Shown piece by piece: positions 1 to 8,580 of a DNA stretch of 36,019 bases; the first letter of the stretch is position 1; each line of letters opens with the position of its first letter. The translations under genes and the position numbers were made by a program. The notes below the pieces were generated by a model that was given only the letters and a program-made list of their open reading frames with translations, did no database searches and was not told where the DNA came from. The DNA is from Actinomycetes bacterium (GTDB lineage Bacteria; Actinomycetota; Actinomycetes; Actinomycetales; Cellulomonadaceae). The stretch covers positions 1-36,019 of the forward strand of contig JAFAEH010000012.1 of assembly GCA_023424135.1 (NCBI GenBank), written 5' to 3'.

Positions 1-113
1 GTGCGCCGCGCACACCACTCGGCCGGCTCGGGGGCGCACGCGTGTCGCACCCTCATGGCGACCGGCACCGGGCGGGGTGCCGGCCGGTGCGCCGCCGCCA
101 GGCCGGGACGACG

Positions 114-145
114 ACGGCCGGCCACCCACACGGGTGACCGGCCGT
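114..145 (-). terminator. Hairpin downstream of rpsA
   Basis: Two 14-nt arms, ACGGCCGGCCACCC (114-127) and GGGTGACCGGCCGT (132-145), pair over a 4-nt loop with a single C/A mismatch. The hairpin lies about 37 nt beyond the rpsA stop. No U-tract follows on the minus strand, which is common for high-GC actinobacterial terminators. The rest of 1-181 shows no gene I can support. Confidence 0.6.
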
Positions 146-181
146 CCGGCGTGCCGGGTGCCGGCCAGGGCCCCCACCCGA

Positions 182-1645
182 TCAGTTGCCGGTGAGCTTC
201 TCGCGCAGAGCGGCGAGCGCCTCGTCCGACGCGAGCGTGCCGGTGGCCTCCTCGCTCGCCGACGAGTACGTCGACGGCGCGGGGGCGTCGGGGGCCGTCT
301 GGGCCTCCGAGTCGGCCTGCAGCGCGGCGGACACCTGCTTGCGGTGCGCCTCCCAGCGCTCGTGCGCGGCCGCGTACTGGGCCTCCCACGTCTCGCGCTG
401 GGCCTCGAAGCCCTCGAGCCACTCGTTCGTCGTCGGGTCGAAGCCCTCGGGGTACTTGTAGTTGCCCTGCTCGTCGTACTCCGCCGCCATGCCGTACAGC
501 GCGGGGTCGAAGTCCTCCGACTCGGGGTCGAAGCCCTCGTTCGCCTGCTTGAGCGACAGCGAGATGCGGCGACGCTCGAGGTCGATGTCGATGACCTTGA
601 CGAAGACGTCGTCGCCGACCTGCACGACCTGCTCGGGGATCTCGACGTGGCGAACGGCCAGCTCCGAGATGTGCACGAGGCCCTCGATGCCGTCCTCGAC
701 GCGCACGAACGCACCGAACGGGACGAGCTTGGTGACCTTGCCCGGGACGACCTGGCCGATGGCGTGCGTCCGCGCGAACGCCTGCCACGGGTCCTCCTGC
801 GTCGCCTTCAGCGACAGCGAGACCCGCTCGCGGTCGAAGTCGACCTCGAGGACCTCGACCGTGACCTCCTGGCCGACCTCGACGACCTCGGACGGGTGGT
901 CGATGTGCTTCCAGGACAGCTCGGAGACGTGCACGAGCCCGTCGACGCCGCCGAGGTCCACGAACGCACCGAAGTTGACGATCGAGGACACGACACCGGG
1001 GCGGACCTGGCCCTTCTGCAGCGTCTGCAGGAAGGTCGAGCGCACCTCGGACTGCGTCTGCTCGAGCCACGCACGCCGCGACAGCACGACGTTGTTGCGG
1101 TTCTTGTCGAGCTCGATGATCTTCGCCTCGATCTCCTTGCCGACGTACGGCTGGAGGTCGCGGACACGACGCATCTCGACCAGCGACGCCGGGAGGAAGC
1201 CGCGCAGACCGATGTCGAGGATGAGGCCGCCCTTGACGACCTCGATGACGGTGCCGGTGACGACGCCGTCCTCCTCCTTGATCTTCTCGATCGTGCCCCA
1301 GGCGCGCTCGTACTGCGCACGCTTCTTGGACAGGATCAGGCGGCCTTCCTTGTCCTCCTTCTGGAGGACGAGGGCCTCGACCAGGTCGCCGACCTGGACG
1401 ACCTCGCCGGGGTCGACGTCGTGCTTGATCGACAGCTCGCGCGACGGGATGACGCCCTCGGTCTTGTAGCCGATGTCGAGCAGGACCTCGTCGCGGTCGA
1501 CCTTGACGATCGTCCCCTCGACGATGTCGCCGTCGTTGAAGTACTTGATGGTGGCGTCGATCGCGGCGAGGAGGTCCTCGGCCGAACCGATGTCGTTCAC
1601 CGCGACCTGCGGCGTGGCGGGCTTCGCGGGGGTGGAGATGCTCAT
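182..1645 (-). CDS. rpsA: 30S ribosomal protein S1
   Basis: S1 binds mRNA on the 30S subunit and helps initiation. The 487-aa product has four S1 RNA-binding repeats at about residues 40-110, 127-192, 213-281 and 298-367. Each carries the typical core, for example VVSSIVNFGAFVDLGGVDG in repeat 3 and a matching VTKLVPFGAFVRVEDG in repeat 4. Four repeats plus a variable, acidic/Ser-rich tail (about 371-487) is the usual actinobacterial form, shorter than the six-repeat E. coli protein. The ATG at 1645 is chosen because the S1 homology begins soon after it and a GGAG lies 12-15 nt upstream. The frame stays open 57 codons further upstream, but that part is low-complexity leader. It has its own candidate promoter and a long leader. 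Identification is firm. Confidence 0.97.
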   Translation of the reverse strand: MSISTPAKPATPQVAVNDIGSAEDLLAAIDATIKYFNDGDIVEGTIVKVDRDEVLLDIGYKTEGVIPSRELSIKHDVDPGEVVQVGDLVEALVLQKEDKEGRLILSKKRAQYERAWGTIEKIKEEDGVVTGTVIEVVKGGLILDIGLRGFLPASLVEMRRVRDLQPYVGKEIEAKIIELDKNRNNVVLSRRAWLEQTQSEVRSTFLQTLQKGQVRPGVVSSIVNFGAFVDLGGVDGLVHVSELSWKHIDHPSEVVEVGQEVTVEVLEVDFDRERVSLSLKATQEDPWQAFARTHAIGQVVPGKVTKLVPFGAFVRVEDGIEGLVHISELAVRHVEIPEQVVQVGDDVFVKVIDIDLERRRISLSLKQANEGFDPESEDFDPALYGMAAEYDEQGNYKYPEGFDPTTNEWLEGFEAQRETWEAQYAAAHERWEAHRKQVSAALQADSEAQTAPDAPAPSTYSSASEEATGTLASDEALAALREKLTGN

Positions 1646-1814
1646 GTAGGGGTGGGCTCCGATGCGGACAGGAAGTAGTGCGGACAGGATGGTTGTCTCG
1701 GCAACAGCGTCGACGGCCGGCGTGTTCCCCGTCCGAGCGCGGACCGTCCGGGAGGCCGGAACGCGGACGACGCAGGGACCGGGGCACGCGCGAACGCGCG
1801 AGTCACCGCCGTCC

Positions 1815-1844
1815 ACCCTATCGGGTGCACGGCGGGACAGGCAA
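1815..1844 (-). promoter_or_regulatory. Candidate rpsA promoter
   Basis: On the minus strand a TTGCCT (1839-1844) stands 18 nt before TAGGGT (1815-1820), a reasonable sigma-70-type pair. It predicts a transcript start near 1808 and an rpsA leader of roughly 160 nt. The leader contains a small CGCG-type hairpin around 1787-1800. Prediction by eye only. Confidence 0.4.
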
Positions 1845-1853
1845 AGGGAGCGC

Positions 1854-2879
1854 TCAGGCGAGCGCGCGCGCGACCGTCAGCAGTCCCTGCGGCACGTGCT
1901 TGACCTTGCCGGCGATCTCCGCGATGGGGACGAGCACGACCTCGTCACCGCGGATCGCGGTCATGACGTTCGTCGTCCCCGCCGTCACGGCGTCGATGGC
2001 CGCGACGCCGAAGCGCGAGGCCAGGATGCGGTCGGCCGCGGTCGGGATCCCGCCACGCTGCGTGTGGCCCAGCACCGTGACGCGTGTGTCGAAGCCCGTG
2101 CGCTCCTCGATCTCGGCCTTGAGCCGCTCGCCGATCGCGCCCGCCACGATCTCGCCGAACTTGCCGACCTGCGTCTCGTAGTGCATCGCCGTGCCCTCGG
2201 CCGGCACCGCGCCCTCCGCGACGACGACGATCGAGAAGCTCGCGTGCGCGCGGTGGCGATGCTTGAGGAACTTCACGACACGCTCGATGTCGAACGGGTC
2301 CTCAGGTGCGAGCACGAGCTCGGCCCCGCCCGCGATGCCCGACGTCACGGCGATCCAGCCCGCCGTGCGACCCATCACCTCGACGATCATCACGCGGTTG
2401 TGCGACTCCGCGGTCGTGTGGATCCGGTCGATCGCCTCGGTGGCGATGCTCACCGCCGTGTCGAACCCGATCGACGCGTCCGTGCCCCACACGTCGTTGT
2501 CGATCGTCTTGGGGATCCCCACGACCTTGACGCCGGCCTCGGCGACCTTGCTGGCCGCGTGCAGCGTGCCGTCACCGCCGATGCAGATGAGCGCCTCGAT
2601 GCGCTCGGCCTCGAGCGTGGCCAGGACCGCGTCGAGCCCGCCGTCGGACGCGTGCGGATGGAACCGGGCGGTCCCGAGCAGCGTGCCACCGGTCGGCAGC
2701 ACGTTGCGGATGTGCTGGCGGCCCATCGGCATGACGTCGCCGTCGACGACGCCCTTCCAGCCGTTGCGGAACCCGATGATCGAGTGCCCGTGCTCCCCCT
2801 CCCCTCGCTTGACGACGGCCCTGATGGCGGCGTTCAGGCCCGGCACGTCGCCGCCACCGGTGAGCAGACCGACTCGCAC
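1854..2879 (-). CDS. pfkA: 6-phosphofructokinase
   Basis: Phosphorylates fructose 6-phosphate to fructose 1,6-bisphosphate in glycolysis. The 341-aa length fits the actinobacterial group III PFKs. By direct count, landmark residues fall at the E. coli PfkA numbers: GGDGT with Gly104, PKTIDND with Lys124 and catalytic Asp127, Arg162, and MGR at 169-171. The N-terminal motif GGGDVPGLN is at 8-16. Gly104 is the mark of ATP users, while Lys124 is shared with PPi users; the combination is generally regarded as ATP-dependent in Streptomyces-type enzymes. The GTG at 2879 is chosen because a GAGGAG lies at the right distance upstream and the first beta strand (VGLLTGGG) starts immediately. It is followed closely by rpsA on the same strand. 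Confidence 0.95.
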   Translation of the reverse strand: MRVGLLTGGGDVPGLNAAIRAVVKRGEGEHGHSIIGFRNGWKGVVDGDVMPMGRQHIRNVLPTGGTLLGTARFHPHASDGGLDAVLATLEAERIEALICIGGDGTLHAASKVAEAGVKVVGIPKTIDNDVWGTDASIGFDTAVSIATEAIDRIHTTAESHNRVMIVEVMGRTAGWIAVTSGIAGGAELVLAPEDPFDIERVVKFLKHRHRAHASFSIVVVAEGAVPAEGTAMHYETQVGKFGEIVAGAIGERLKAEIEERTGFDTRVTVLGHTQRGGIPTAADRILASRFGVAAIDAVTAGTTNVMTAIRGDEVVLVPIAEIAGKVKHVPQGLLTVARALA

Positions 2880-2956
2880 GCTGAAGCTCCTCGTTCTCGG
2901 GGGTCTCCCCCGTCGACGCCGGGGGCCGGGCGCGCTGCGACGCGGCGCCGCGCACA

Positions 2957-2962
2957 ACCCTA
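2957..2962 (-). promoter_or_regulatory. Candidate -10 element of pfkA
   Basis: Minus-strand TAGGGT, identical to the hexamer proposed for rpsA, lies 77 nt upstream of the pfkA GTG. I see no convincing -35 hexamer at 16-18 nt. The rest of 2880-3107 holds only GC-rich sequence and the hairpin at 3069-3093. Confidence 0.28.
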
Positions 2963-3068
2963 GCGACGCTGGACGGCGAAGGGCACCGCCTTGGGTCCCG
3001 GACCGCGCGCCCGTCGCCGTGCAGGTCCGACCCGCGCGCACCCCGCGCGACGGTGCCGGCGCCCGGAC

Positions 3069-3093
3069 CACCCGGCGGGCGCGGCGCCGGGTG
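3069..3093 (-). terminator. Hairpin after the peptide-transport operon
   Basis: CACCCGGC (3069-3076) and GCCGGGTG (3086-3093) are perfectly complementary with a 9-nt loop, 15 nt beyond the stop of the ATPase gene. An alternative pairing GGCGGGC (3074-3080) with GCCCGCC (3093-3099) is also possible. No U-tract. Confidence 0.42.
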
Positions 3094-3107
3094 CCCGCCC
3101 GGTGCCG

Positions 3108-4892
3108 TCAGGCCGTGCGTCCCAGGTCGAGGTCGCGGCCCGGGATCGCGTCGAGCAGCGTCCGCGTGTACTCGGTGCGCGGTGCGTCGAACACCTCGTC
3201 CACGGTCCCCTGCTCGACGATGCGGCCCGACTGCATGACGCAGACGTGGTCCGCGATCTGCCGCACGACCGCGAGGTCGTGGCTGATGAACAGGTACGAC
3301 AGCCCGAGCCGGTCCTGGAGGTCGGCCAGCAGCCGCAGGATCTGGGACTGCACGATCACGTCGAGCGCCGAGACCGCCTCGTCGCACACCACCAGCTCGG
3401 GCTCGAGCGCGAGCGCCCGCGCGATCGCGACGCGTTGGCGCTGCCCGCCCGACAGCTCGGCCGGGTAGCGGCGCAGCAGGTCCGCGGGGAGCGCGACCTG
3501 GTCCATGAGCTCACGCACCCGCGTGCGGCGCGCCGCGGCGTCGCCGATGCCGTGCGCGCGCAACGGCTCCTCGACCGTCCGGTAGATCGTGAACAGAGGG
3601 TCGAGCGACGCGTACGGGTCCTGGAAGATGGGCTGCACACGACGCCGGAACGCGACCTCCCCCGCGCGGTCGCGCTGCGCGACGTCGGCACCGTCGAACC
3701 GGATGGTCCCCGACGTCGGCGTCAGCAGGTCGAGCATCATGCGGGCGACGGTCGACTTGCCGGAGCCCGACTCCCCCACGACCGCGACGGTCCGGCCCCG
3801 CGGGATCGTGAAGCTCACGTCGTCGACGGCCGTGAAGTCGGTCGAGCGCCCGAGCAGCCCGCGGCCGCGCAGGCGGAAGACCTTGGTGACGTGGTCGACC
3901 TCGACCAGCGGTGCCGGCGCGTCGTCCGCGCCGTCCGCGTCACCCGCCACGGCGTCCCGCGTGCCGGTGTCCGCCGACGTGCCGGCTGCCGCCCCCACCG
4001 TCCCGTGCTCGGCGGACGCGGCCAGGAGGTCGTCCCCGCCCGGGAGCGCGAGCTCGACGCCCTGGCGGGCCAGCTCGATGCGCCGTGACGCGAGCGACGG
4101 TGCGGCGGCCAGCAGGCGCCGCGTGTACTCGTGCTGCGGGTCGGTGAGCAGCAGGCGCGCGTCGCCCTGCTCGACGACCTCGCCGCGGTACATGACGACG
4201 ACGCGGTCGGCGCGCTCGGCAGCCAGTCCCAGGTCGTGCGTGATGAGCAGCACGGCGACGCCGAGCCGGTCCGTGAGGTCCGTGAGCCCGTCGAGGATCG
4301 TGCGCTGCACCGTGACGTCGAGCGCGGAGGTCGGCTCGTCGGCGATGAGCAGCTGGGGGCGCGCCGCCAGGCCCATCGCGATGAGGGCGCGCTGGCGCAT
4401 GCCGCCGGAGAACTCGTGCGGGTACTGCTGCGCCCGGCGCGCGGCGTCGGGCAGACCCGCCTCGCCGAGCAGCTCGACGGTACGCGGACGCACGTCGCGT
4501 CCACTCACGACGCCGTTGTCGACGAGGGTCTCGTCGATCTGGGCACCGACCCGCCGCACGGGGTTGAGGTTCGACATCGGGTCCTGCGGGACCATGCCGA
4601 TCTGCGTGCCGCGCAGCCGGTGCATCGCGTCAGGACCCAGCGTCGCGAGGTCCTGGCCGTCGAAGAGGATCTGCCCCCCGGTGACCGCCCCGTTCTCGGC
4701 GAGCAGGCCGATGACCGCCGCGGCGGTCGTCGACTTGCCCGACCCGGACTCCCCCACCACGGCGACCGTCTGCCCGGCGTGCACGTCGAACGTGACACCC
4801 CGCGCGGCGACCGTCGGGCCCGCCTCGGTGCGGAACGTGACCTCCAGGTCGCGGATGCTCAGCAGGGGCTCGCGCCCGTCCGTCGTGGTCAT
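3108..4892 (-). CDS. Peptide ABC transporter, fused double ATPase (DppD-DppF)
   Basis: Energises peptide import. The 594-aa protein holds two complete oligopeptide-type ATPase domains in one chain. Domain 1: Walker A GESGSGKS 47-54, signature FSGGMRQR 161-168, Walker B LLIADEP 181-187, switch His219. Domain 2: Walker A 373-380, signature LSGGQRQR 480-487, Walker B LVVCDEA 500-506, His538. An Ala/Asp/Gly-rich linker (about 287-326) joins them. Each domain ends with the oligopeptide-family C-terminal stretch ending in EYTR. Most systems encode DppD and DppF separately, but fused forms are known in actinobacteria. The ATG at 4892 follows GAGGAGG by 8 nt and lies 2 nt after the stop of the upstream permease. 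A much longer frame stays open upstream, but it is antisense-like shadow over the permease. The substrate (di- or oligopeptide, nickel) cannot be told from sequence. Confidence 0.93.
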   Translation of the reverse strand: MTTTDGREPLLSIRDLEVTFRTEAGPTVAARGVTFDVHAGQTVAVVGESGSGKSTTAAAVIGLLAENGAVTGGQILFDGQDLATLGPDAMHRLRGTQIGMVPQDPMSNLNPVRRVGAQIDETLVDNGVVSGRDVRPRTVELLGEAGLPDAARRAQQYPHEFSGGMRQRALIAMGLAARPQLLIADEPTSALDVTVQRTILDGLTDLTDRLGVAVLLITHDLGLAAERADRVVVMYRGEVVEQGDARLLLTDPQHEYTRRLLAAAPSLASRRIELARQGVELALPGGDDLLAASAEHGTVGAAAGTSADTGTRDAVAGDADGADDAPAPLVEVDHVTKVFRLRGRGLLGRSTDFTAVDDVSFTIPRGRTVAVVGESGSGKSTVARMMLDLLTPTSGTIRFDGADVAQRDRAGEVAFRRRVQPIFQDPYASLDPLFTIYRTVEEPLRAHGIGDAAARRTRVRELMDQVALPADLLRRYPAELSGGQRQRVAIARALALEPELVVCDEAVSALDVIVQSQILRLLADLQDRLGLSYLFISHDLAVVRQIADHVCVMQSGRIVEQGTVDEVFDAPRTEYTRTLLDAIPGRDLDLGRTA

Positions 4893-4894
4893 CG

Positions 4895-5833
4895 TCACCG
4901 CCTCCTCGAGCGCGGGTCGAGCGCCTCGCGCAGCGCCTCGCCGAACAGCGTGAAGCCCAGGGCCGTCACGGAGATGCAGATGCCCGGCAGCAGCGCGAGC
5001 CGCGGGGCGATCTCGAGCTCGTTCTGCGCCGCGACGAGCATGCGGCCCCACTCGGCCGTCGTCGGCGACCCGCCGCCGAGACCGAGGAAGGACAGCGCCG
5101 CGGCCTCGATCACGGCGGTCGCGAGCAGCAGCGTGGCCTGCACGATGACCGGTGAGACGCTGTTGGGCAGCACGTGGCTCATCGTCACGGTGCGCCGCGA
5201 GAGCCCGAGCGAGCGTGCCGCGAGCACGTAGTCCTGACCGCGCTGCGCGAGCATGGAGCCGCGCAGCAGGCGTGCGAACACCGGGACCTGGACGACGCCG
5301 ATCGCGATGACGACCGACGACGGCGACTGCCCTGCGACCGCCGCGATCGACACCGCGAGCAGCAGGCTCGGGACCGCGAGCATGAGGTCGACCAGGCGCA
5401 TCGCGGCCGAGTCCGCCCAGCCGCCGAACGCGCCCGCGACCAGGCCGACGAGCATGCCGCCCGCGAGACCCAGCAACGTGGCCAGCACACCGATGAGCAG
5501 CGACGCGCGCGCCCCCCAGATGAGCTGCGACAGCACGTCCGCCCCGTACCGGTCGAGCCCCAGCGGGTGCTCGGCCGACGGCCCGGGGATGAAGGTCGGG
5601 CGCACGTCCGCGCGTCCCGGCAGCGCCCCGGGCGCGTACGGCGCGAGCAGCGGGGCGAGGACCGCGACGAGCACGAACGCGGCGACGATGACGACACCGA
5701 GGATCGCGGCGGGGTTGCGGACCAGGCGTCGCACGGCGACCCGCCACAGCGCCTCACCGGCGCGGCGGTCCTCCGCGAGCGCGTCGGTGTCGACCGGTGG
5801 CTGCGGGACCTCGTACACCTCGGGTGCGCTCAT
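4895..5833 (-). CDS. Peptide ABC transporter permease C
   Basis: Inner-membrane permease of the DppC/OppC family, 312 aa. A cytoplasmic N-terminus (1-40) precedes a first TM at about 42-64, the OppC N-terminal region, then the binding-protein-dependent permease domain. The ATPase-contacting EAA-type loop is visible at about 201-225 (DYVLAARSLGLS...). GLDRYGADVLSQLIWGARAS at 92-111 is typical of the family. Its ATG (5833) overlaps the stop of the upstream permease in an ATGA arrangement, so translation is probably coupled, and 2 nt separate it from the ATPase gene. Confidence 0.94.
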   Translation of the reverse strand: MSAPEVYEVPQPPVDTDALAEDRRAGEALWRVAVRRLVRNPAAILGVVIVAAFVLVAVLAPLLAPYAPGALPGRADVRPTFIPGPSAEHPLGLDRYGADVLSQLIWGARASLLIGVLATLLGLAGGMLVGLVAGAFGGWADSAAMRLVDLMLAVPSLLLAVSIAAVAGQSPSSVVIAIGVVQVPVFARLLRGSMLAQRGQDYVLAARSLGLSRRTVTMSHVLPNSVSPVIVQATLLLATAVIEAAALSFLGLGGGSPTTAEWGRMLVAAQNELEIAPRLALLPGICISVTALGFTLFGEALREALDPRSRRR

Positions 5834-6834
5834 CGCGTCCTCATCCTCGGGTCGATCAGGCCGTACGACACGTCCACCGCCAGGTTCACCAGCGCGTAGA
5901 CGACGGCGATGAGCAGGATGAAGCCCTGCAGCACCGCGTAGTCGAGGTTGAACACGGCGTCGGCGAGGAACTTGCCGACGCCCGGGAACGCGAACACGGT
6001 CTCGGTCAGGACGGCGCCGGACAGCAGGAGGCCGACCTGCAGGCCGATGGTCGTCGAGACGGGGAGCATCGCGTTGTGCAGGATCACGCGGCTGCGCAGG
6101 TGCGTGGTGGACAACCCCTTGGCGCGTGCGGTGCGCACGTAGTCGGCGTGCTGCACGTCGATCACCGACGCACGCGTGATGCGCGCGATGATCGCGAGCG
6201 GGATCGAGCCGAGCGCGAGGGCGGGCAGCACGAGGTGGACGAACGCGTCCCAGCTCGCGTCCCACTCGCGCGTCATGATCCCGTCGAGCACGTAGAAGCC
6301 CGTGGGGTGCGTCGCGATCATCGCGGGGTCGATCCGCCCGGAGGACGGGAACCAGCCGAGCTGCACCGCGAAGAGCCACTTGAGCAGGAAGGCCAGGAAG
6401 AAGACCGGCACCGTGACGCCGAGCAGCGACGTCACGACCGCGAGGTGGTCGACGGCGCGGCCCTGGTGGCGTGCGGCGAGGTAGCCGAGCGGGATGCCGA
6501 GGCCGACGGCGACGAGCAGCGCGACGAGCGAGAGCTCGATGGTCGCCGGGAACCGCGCGAGGAACTCGTCGAGCACGGGACGGCCGGTGCGCGTCGAGAC
6601 CCCGAAGTTCCCCTGCAGGAGCTGGCCGAGCCAGGTGACGTACTGCTGCGGCAGCGGCCGGTCGAAGCCGTAGAGCTGGTTGATGCGTTCCACCGCCTCC
6701 GGGGTGGCGCGCTCCCCCAGGAGGGCCGTCGCCGGCCCCCCTGGAAGAGCACGCACCCACAGGAACAGCAGGACCGACAACCCGAGCAGGGTCGGGACGA
6801 GCAGCGCGAGGCGCCGCAGGATCAGTCGGGTCAT
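5830..6834 (-). CDS. Peptide ABC transporter permease B
   Basis: Inner-membrane permease of the DppB/OppB family, 334 aa. The N-terminal TM (about 8-28) is followed by the conserved periplasmic-side segment with YGFDRPLPQQY and GNFGVSTRTGRPV. The EAA-type loop DYVRTARAKGLSTTHL lies near 231-246, and the C-terminal end has the usual DPR (in LIDPRMRTR). It pairs with the downstream permease, overlapping it by 4 nt. The binding-protein gene ends 16 nt upstream. All four genes read as a single operon. Confidence 0.94.
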   Translation of the reverse strand: MTRLILRRLALLVPTLLGLSVLLFLWVRALPGGPATALLGERATPEAVERINQLYGFDRPLPQQYVTWLGQLLQGNFGVSTRTGRPVLDEFLARFPATIELSLVALLVAVGLGIPLGYLAARHQGRAVDHLAVVTSLLGVTVPVFFLAFLLKWLFAVQLGWFPSSGRIDPAMIATHPTGFYVLDGIMTREWDASWDAFVHLVLPALALGSIPLAIIARITRASVIDVQHADYVRTARAKGLSTTHLRSRVILHNAMLPVSTTIGLQVGLLLSGAVLTETVFAFPGVGKFLADAVFNLDYAVLQGFILLIAVVYALVNLAVDVSYGLIDPRMRTR

Positions 6835-6850
6835 CGGGTGGCGGTGCCCC

Positions 6851-8524
6851 TCAGTCGCCGAGGGTGATCACGTTGTAGACCTCGTCCTGCACCGGCGAGG
6901 CCGGGTAGCCGTGGACGTCGGCCTTGAACGCGAGCGACGGCACCGGGTGCGCGAGCGGGACCCCGGGCAGGAAGTCCATGATCGCGGCGTTGGCCGCCTC
7001 GTACGCCGTGGTCTGGTCGTCGACGTCCGCGAGGTAGCGGGCGTCGTTGATCTGCTGGAAGAGGGAGGCGTTGTCGAAGCCCCACTCGTTCGACTGCGCA
7101 CCGAAGAACACGCCGATGAAGTTGTACGTGTCGTTGTAGTCGCCGGTCCAGCCGAGCAGGTGCAGGCCGTGGTCGGAACCGCCCTGGATCTTGTCGAGGT
7201 ACTCGGGGTTCCACGGGTCCGGCACGGGGTTGACCGTGATGCCGACGGCCTCGAGGTCCGCCGAGATCGCGGTGAACACCTGCTCGGGGGTCGGCATGTA
7301 GGGCCGCGACACGTTCGTCGGGTAGTTGAAGTCGATCGTCAGGTCGGACTTGCCGACCTCGGCGAGCAGCGCCTTGGCGGCCTCGGGGTCGTAGTCGTAC
7401 GTCGCGACGTCGGCGTTCCAGCCGGCGACCGACGGCGGCACGAAGTTCGTCGCCACCTCGGTGCCCTCGGGCAGGGTCTGCGCGACGAGCGCCTCCTTGT
7501 TGATCGCGTGCGCGATGGCCTGGCGGACCTTGACGTCGGCCAGGTCGGGGTTGGCCTGGTTCATGCCCAGGTACAGGACGTTGAACGGCTCGCGGTTGAC
7601 GATCTGGAAGCCCTCGTCCTGCAGCGCGACGACGTCGGCCGGGCCGACGAGGTCGTAGCCGTCGATGTCCCCGGCCTGCAGGGCCTGCCGGCGGGCGGTC
7701 GCGTCCGAGATGATCGGGAAGACGACGCGCCGGACCTGGCCCTGCTCGCCCCAGTACCCGTCGTAGGCGGTGAGCACGACCTGCTCGCCCGGGTTCCACG
7801 AGTCGAACTGGTAGGGGCCGGTGCCGGTCGGGTGAGCGGTGGCGTACTCCGGCAGGACGGGTGCCTGGCCGTCGCCGGTCACACCGTCGGCGTCGTACTC
7901 CTCCAGCGCCGTGGGCGACTGGATCGAGAACGCGGGCAGCGACAGCGCGGAGACGAGCTCGGGCAGCGGGCTGCGCAGGTGGATGACGGCCGTCGTGGCG
8001 TCAGGGGCCTCGCACGACTCGTACTTGCCCGTGCCGTCGAGGGACGCGACGTCGCTCGACGCGAAGCCGCCGTTGACCTTCTGCCAGTAGTACGACAGCG
8101 ACTCGGACTGCAGCACGCCGGTGAAGTTGTTCCACCGCTCGAAGTTGAAGCACACGGCGTCGCCGTCGAAGTCCGTCCCGTCGTGGAAGGTGACGTCCGG
8201 CTTGAGCTGGAAGGTGTACTCCAGGCCGTCGTCGCTCACGTCCCAGGACTCGGCCAGCAGGGGGGCCGGGTCGGCCGTGCCGGGCTCGACGCCGACGAGG
8301 CCCTCGAAGATCTGGCGCGCGACGCGGAACGACTCCCCGTCGCTCGCGAACGCGGGGTCGAGCGACGCGGGGTCCGAGGACGCCGCGAAGATGAACGTGT
8401 CACGGCCGCCCGCGGTCGCGCCGTCGGTGGCGCTCCCCTCGGCGTCGCGGTCGCTCGCGGCGCACGCGGACAGGGCGAGCCCCACCACGATGCCTCCGGC
8501 GACGATCTGCCACCTTGTCCTCAC
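6851..8524 (-). CDS. Peptide ABC transporter substrate-binding lipoprotein
   Basis: Captures peptides outside the membrane and delivers them to the two permeases. It is a family 5 (DppA/OppA) solute-binding protein of 557 aa from the start chosen. It has a positively charged N-terminus, a hydrophobic stretch and a lipobox LSAC with the lipidated Cys at residue 21. The mature domain contains landmarks such as SLDPAFASDGESF near its start and LAESWDVSDDGLEYTFQLKPDV. The frame also allows GTG at 8533. I prefer GTG at 8524 because GAGAGGTGG then sits about 8 nt upstream, whereas 8533 has no room for a ribosome site. It is first gene of the operon ending at 3108. Confidence 0.93.
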   Translation of the reverse strand: MRTRWQIVAGGIVVGLALSACAASDRDAEGSATDGATAGGRDTFIFAASSDPASLDPAFASDGESFRVARQIFEGLVGVEPGTADPAPLLAESWDVSDDGLEYTFQLKPDVTFHDGTDFDGDAVCFNFERWNNFTGVLQSESLSYYWQKVNGGFASSDVASLDGTGKYESCEAPDATTAVIHLRSPLPELVSALSLPAFSIQSPTALEEYDADGVTGDGQAPVLPEYATAHPTGTGPYQFDSWNPGEQVVLTAYDGYWGEQGQVRRVVFPIISDATARRQALQAGDIDGYDLVGPADVVALQDEGFQIVNREPFNVLYLGMNQANPDLADVKVRQAIAHAINKEALVAQTLPEGTEVATNFVPPSVAGWNADVATYDYDPEAAKALLAEVGKSDLTIDFNYPTNVSRPYMPTPEQVFTAISADLEAVGITVNPVPDPWNPEYLDKIQGGSDHGLHLLGWTGDYNDTYNFIGVFFGAQSNEWGFDNASLFQQINDARYLADVDDQTTAYEAANAAIMDFLPGVPLAHPVPSLAFKADVHGYPASPVQDEVYNVITLGD

Positions 8525-8544
8525 TGCAGCCACCTCTCGTCTGT

Positions 8545-8563
8545 GCGCGCGCTGGGCGCGCGC
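8545..8563 (-). other. Alternating-CG hairpin in the binding-protein leader
   Basis: Two perfect 8-nt arms GCGCGCGC (8545-8552 and 8556-8563) flank a 3-nt loop, directly upstream of the predicted ribosome-binding site. In RNA it would form a strong stem. In DNA, alternating CG runs are prone to Z-form. Function unknown. Confidence 0.5.
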
Positions 8564-8580
8564 CGTGCGGGACCCGGCAG

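Noticed and set aside
341..350. Idea that the polA exonuclease loss might be a mutation special to this strain (protein positions)
   Set aside because: Lack of the 3'-5' exonuclease residues is usual in actinobacterial PolA, so it is noted in the gene entry but not as novel.
77..1678. A 533-codon open frame on the plus strand opposite rpsA
   Set aside because: Its repeated Leu/Asp/Val pattern mirrors the S1 repeats read antisense, with no ribosome site or domain.
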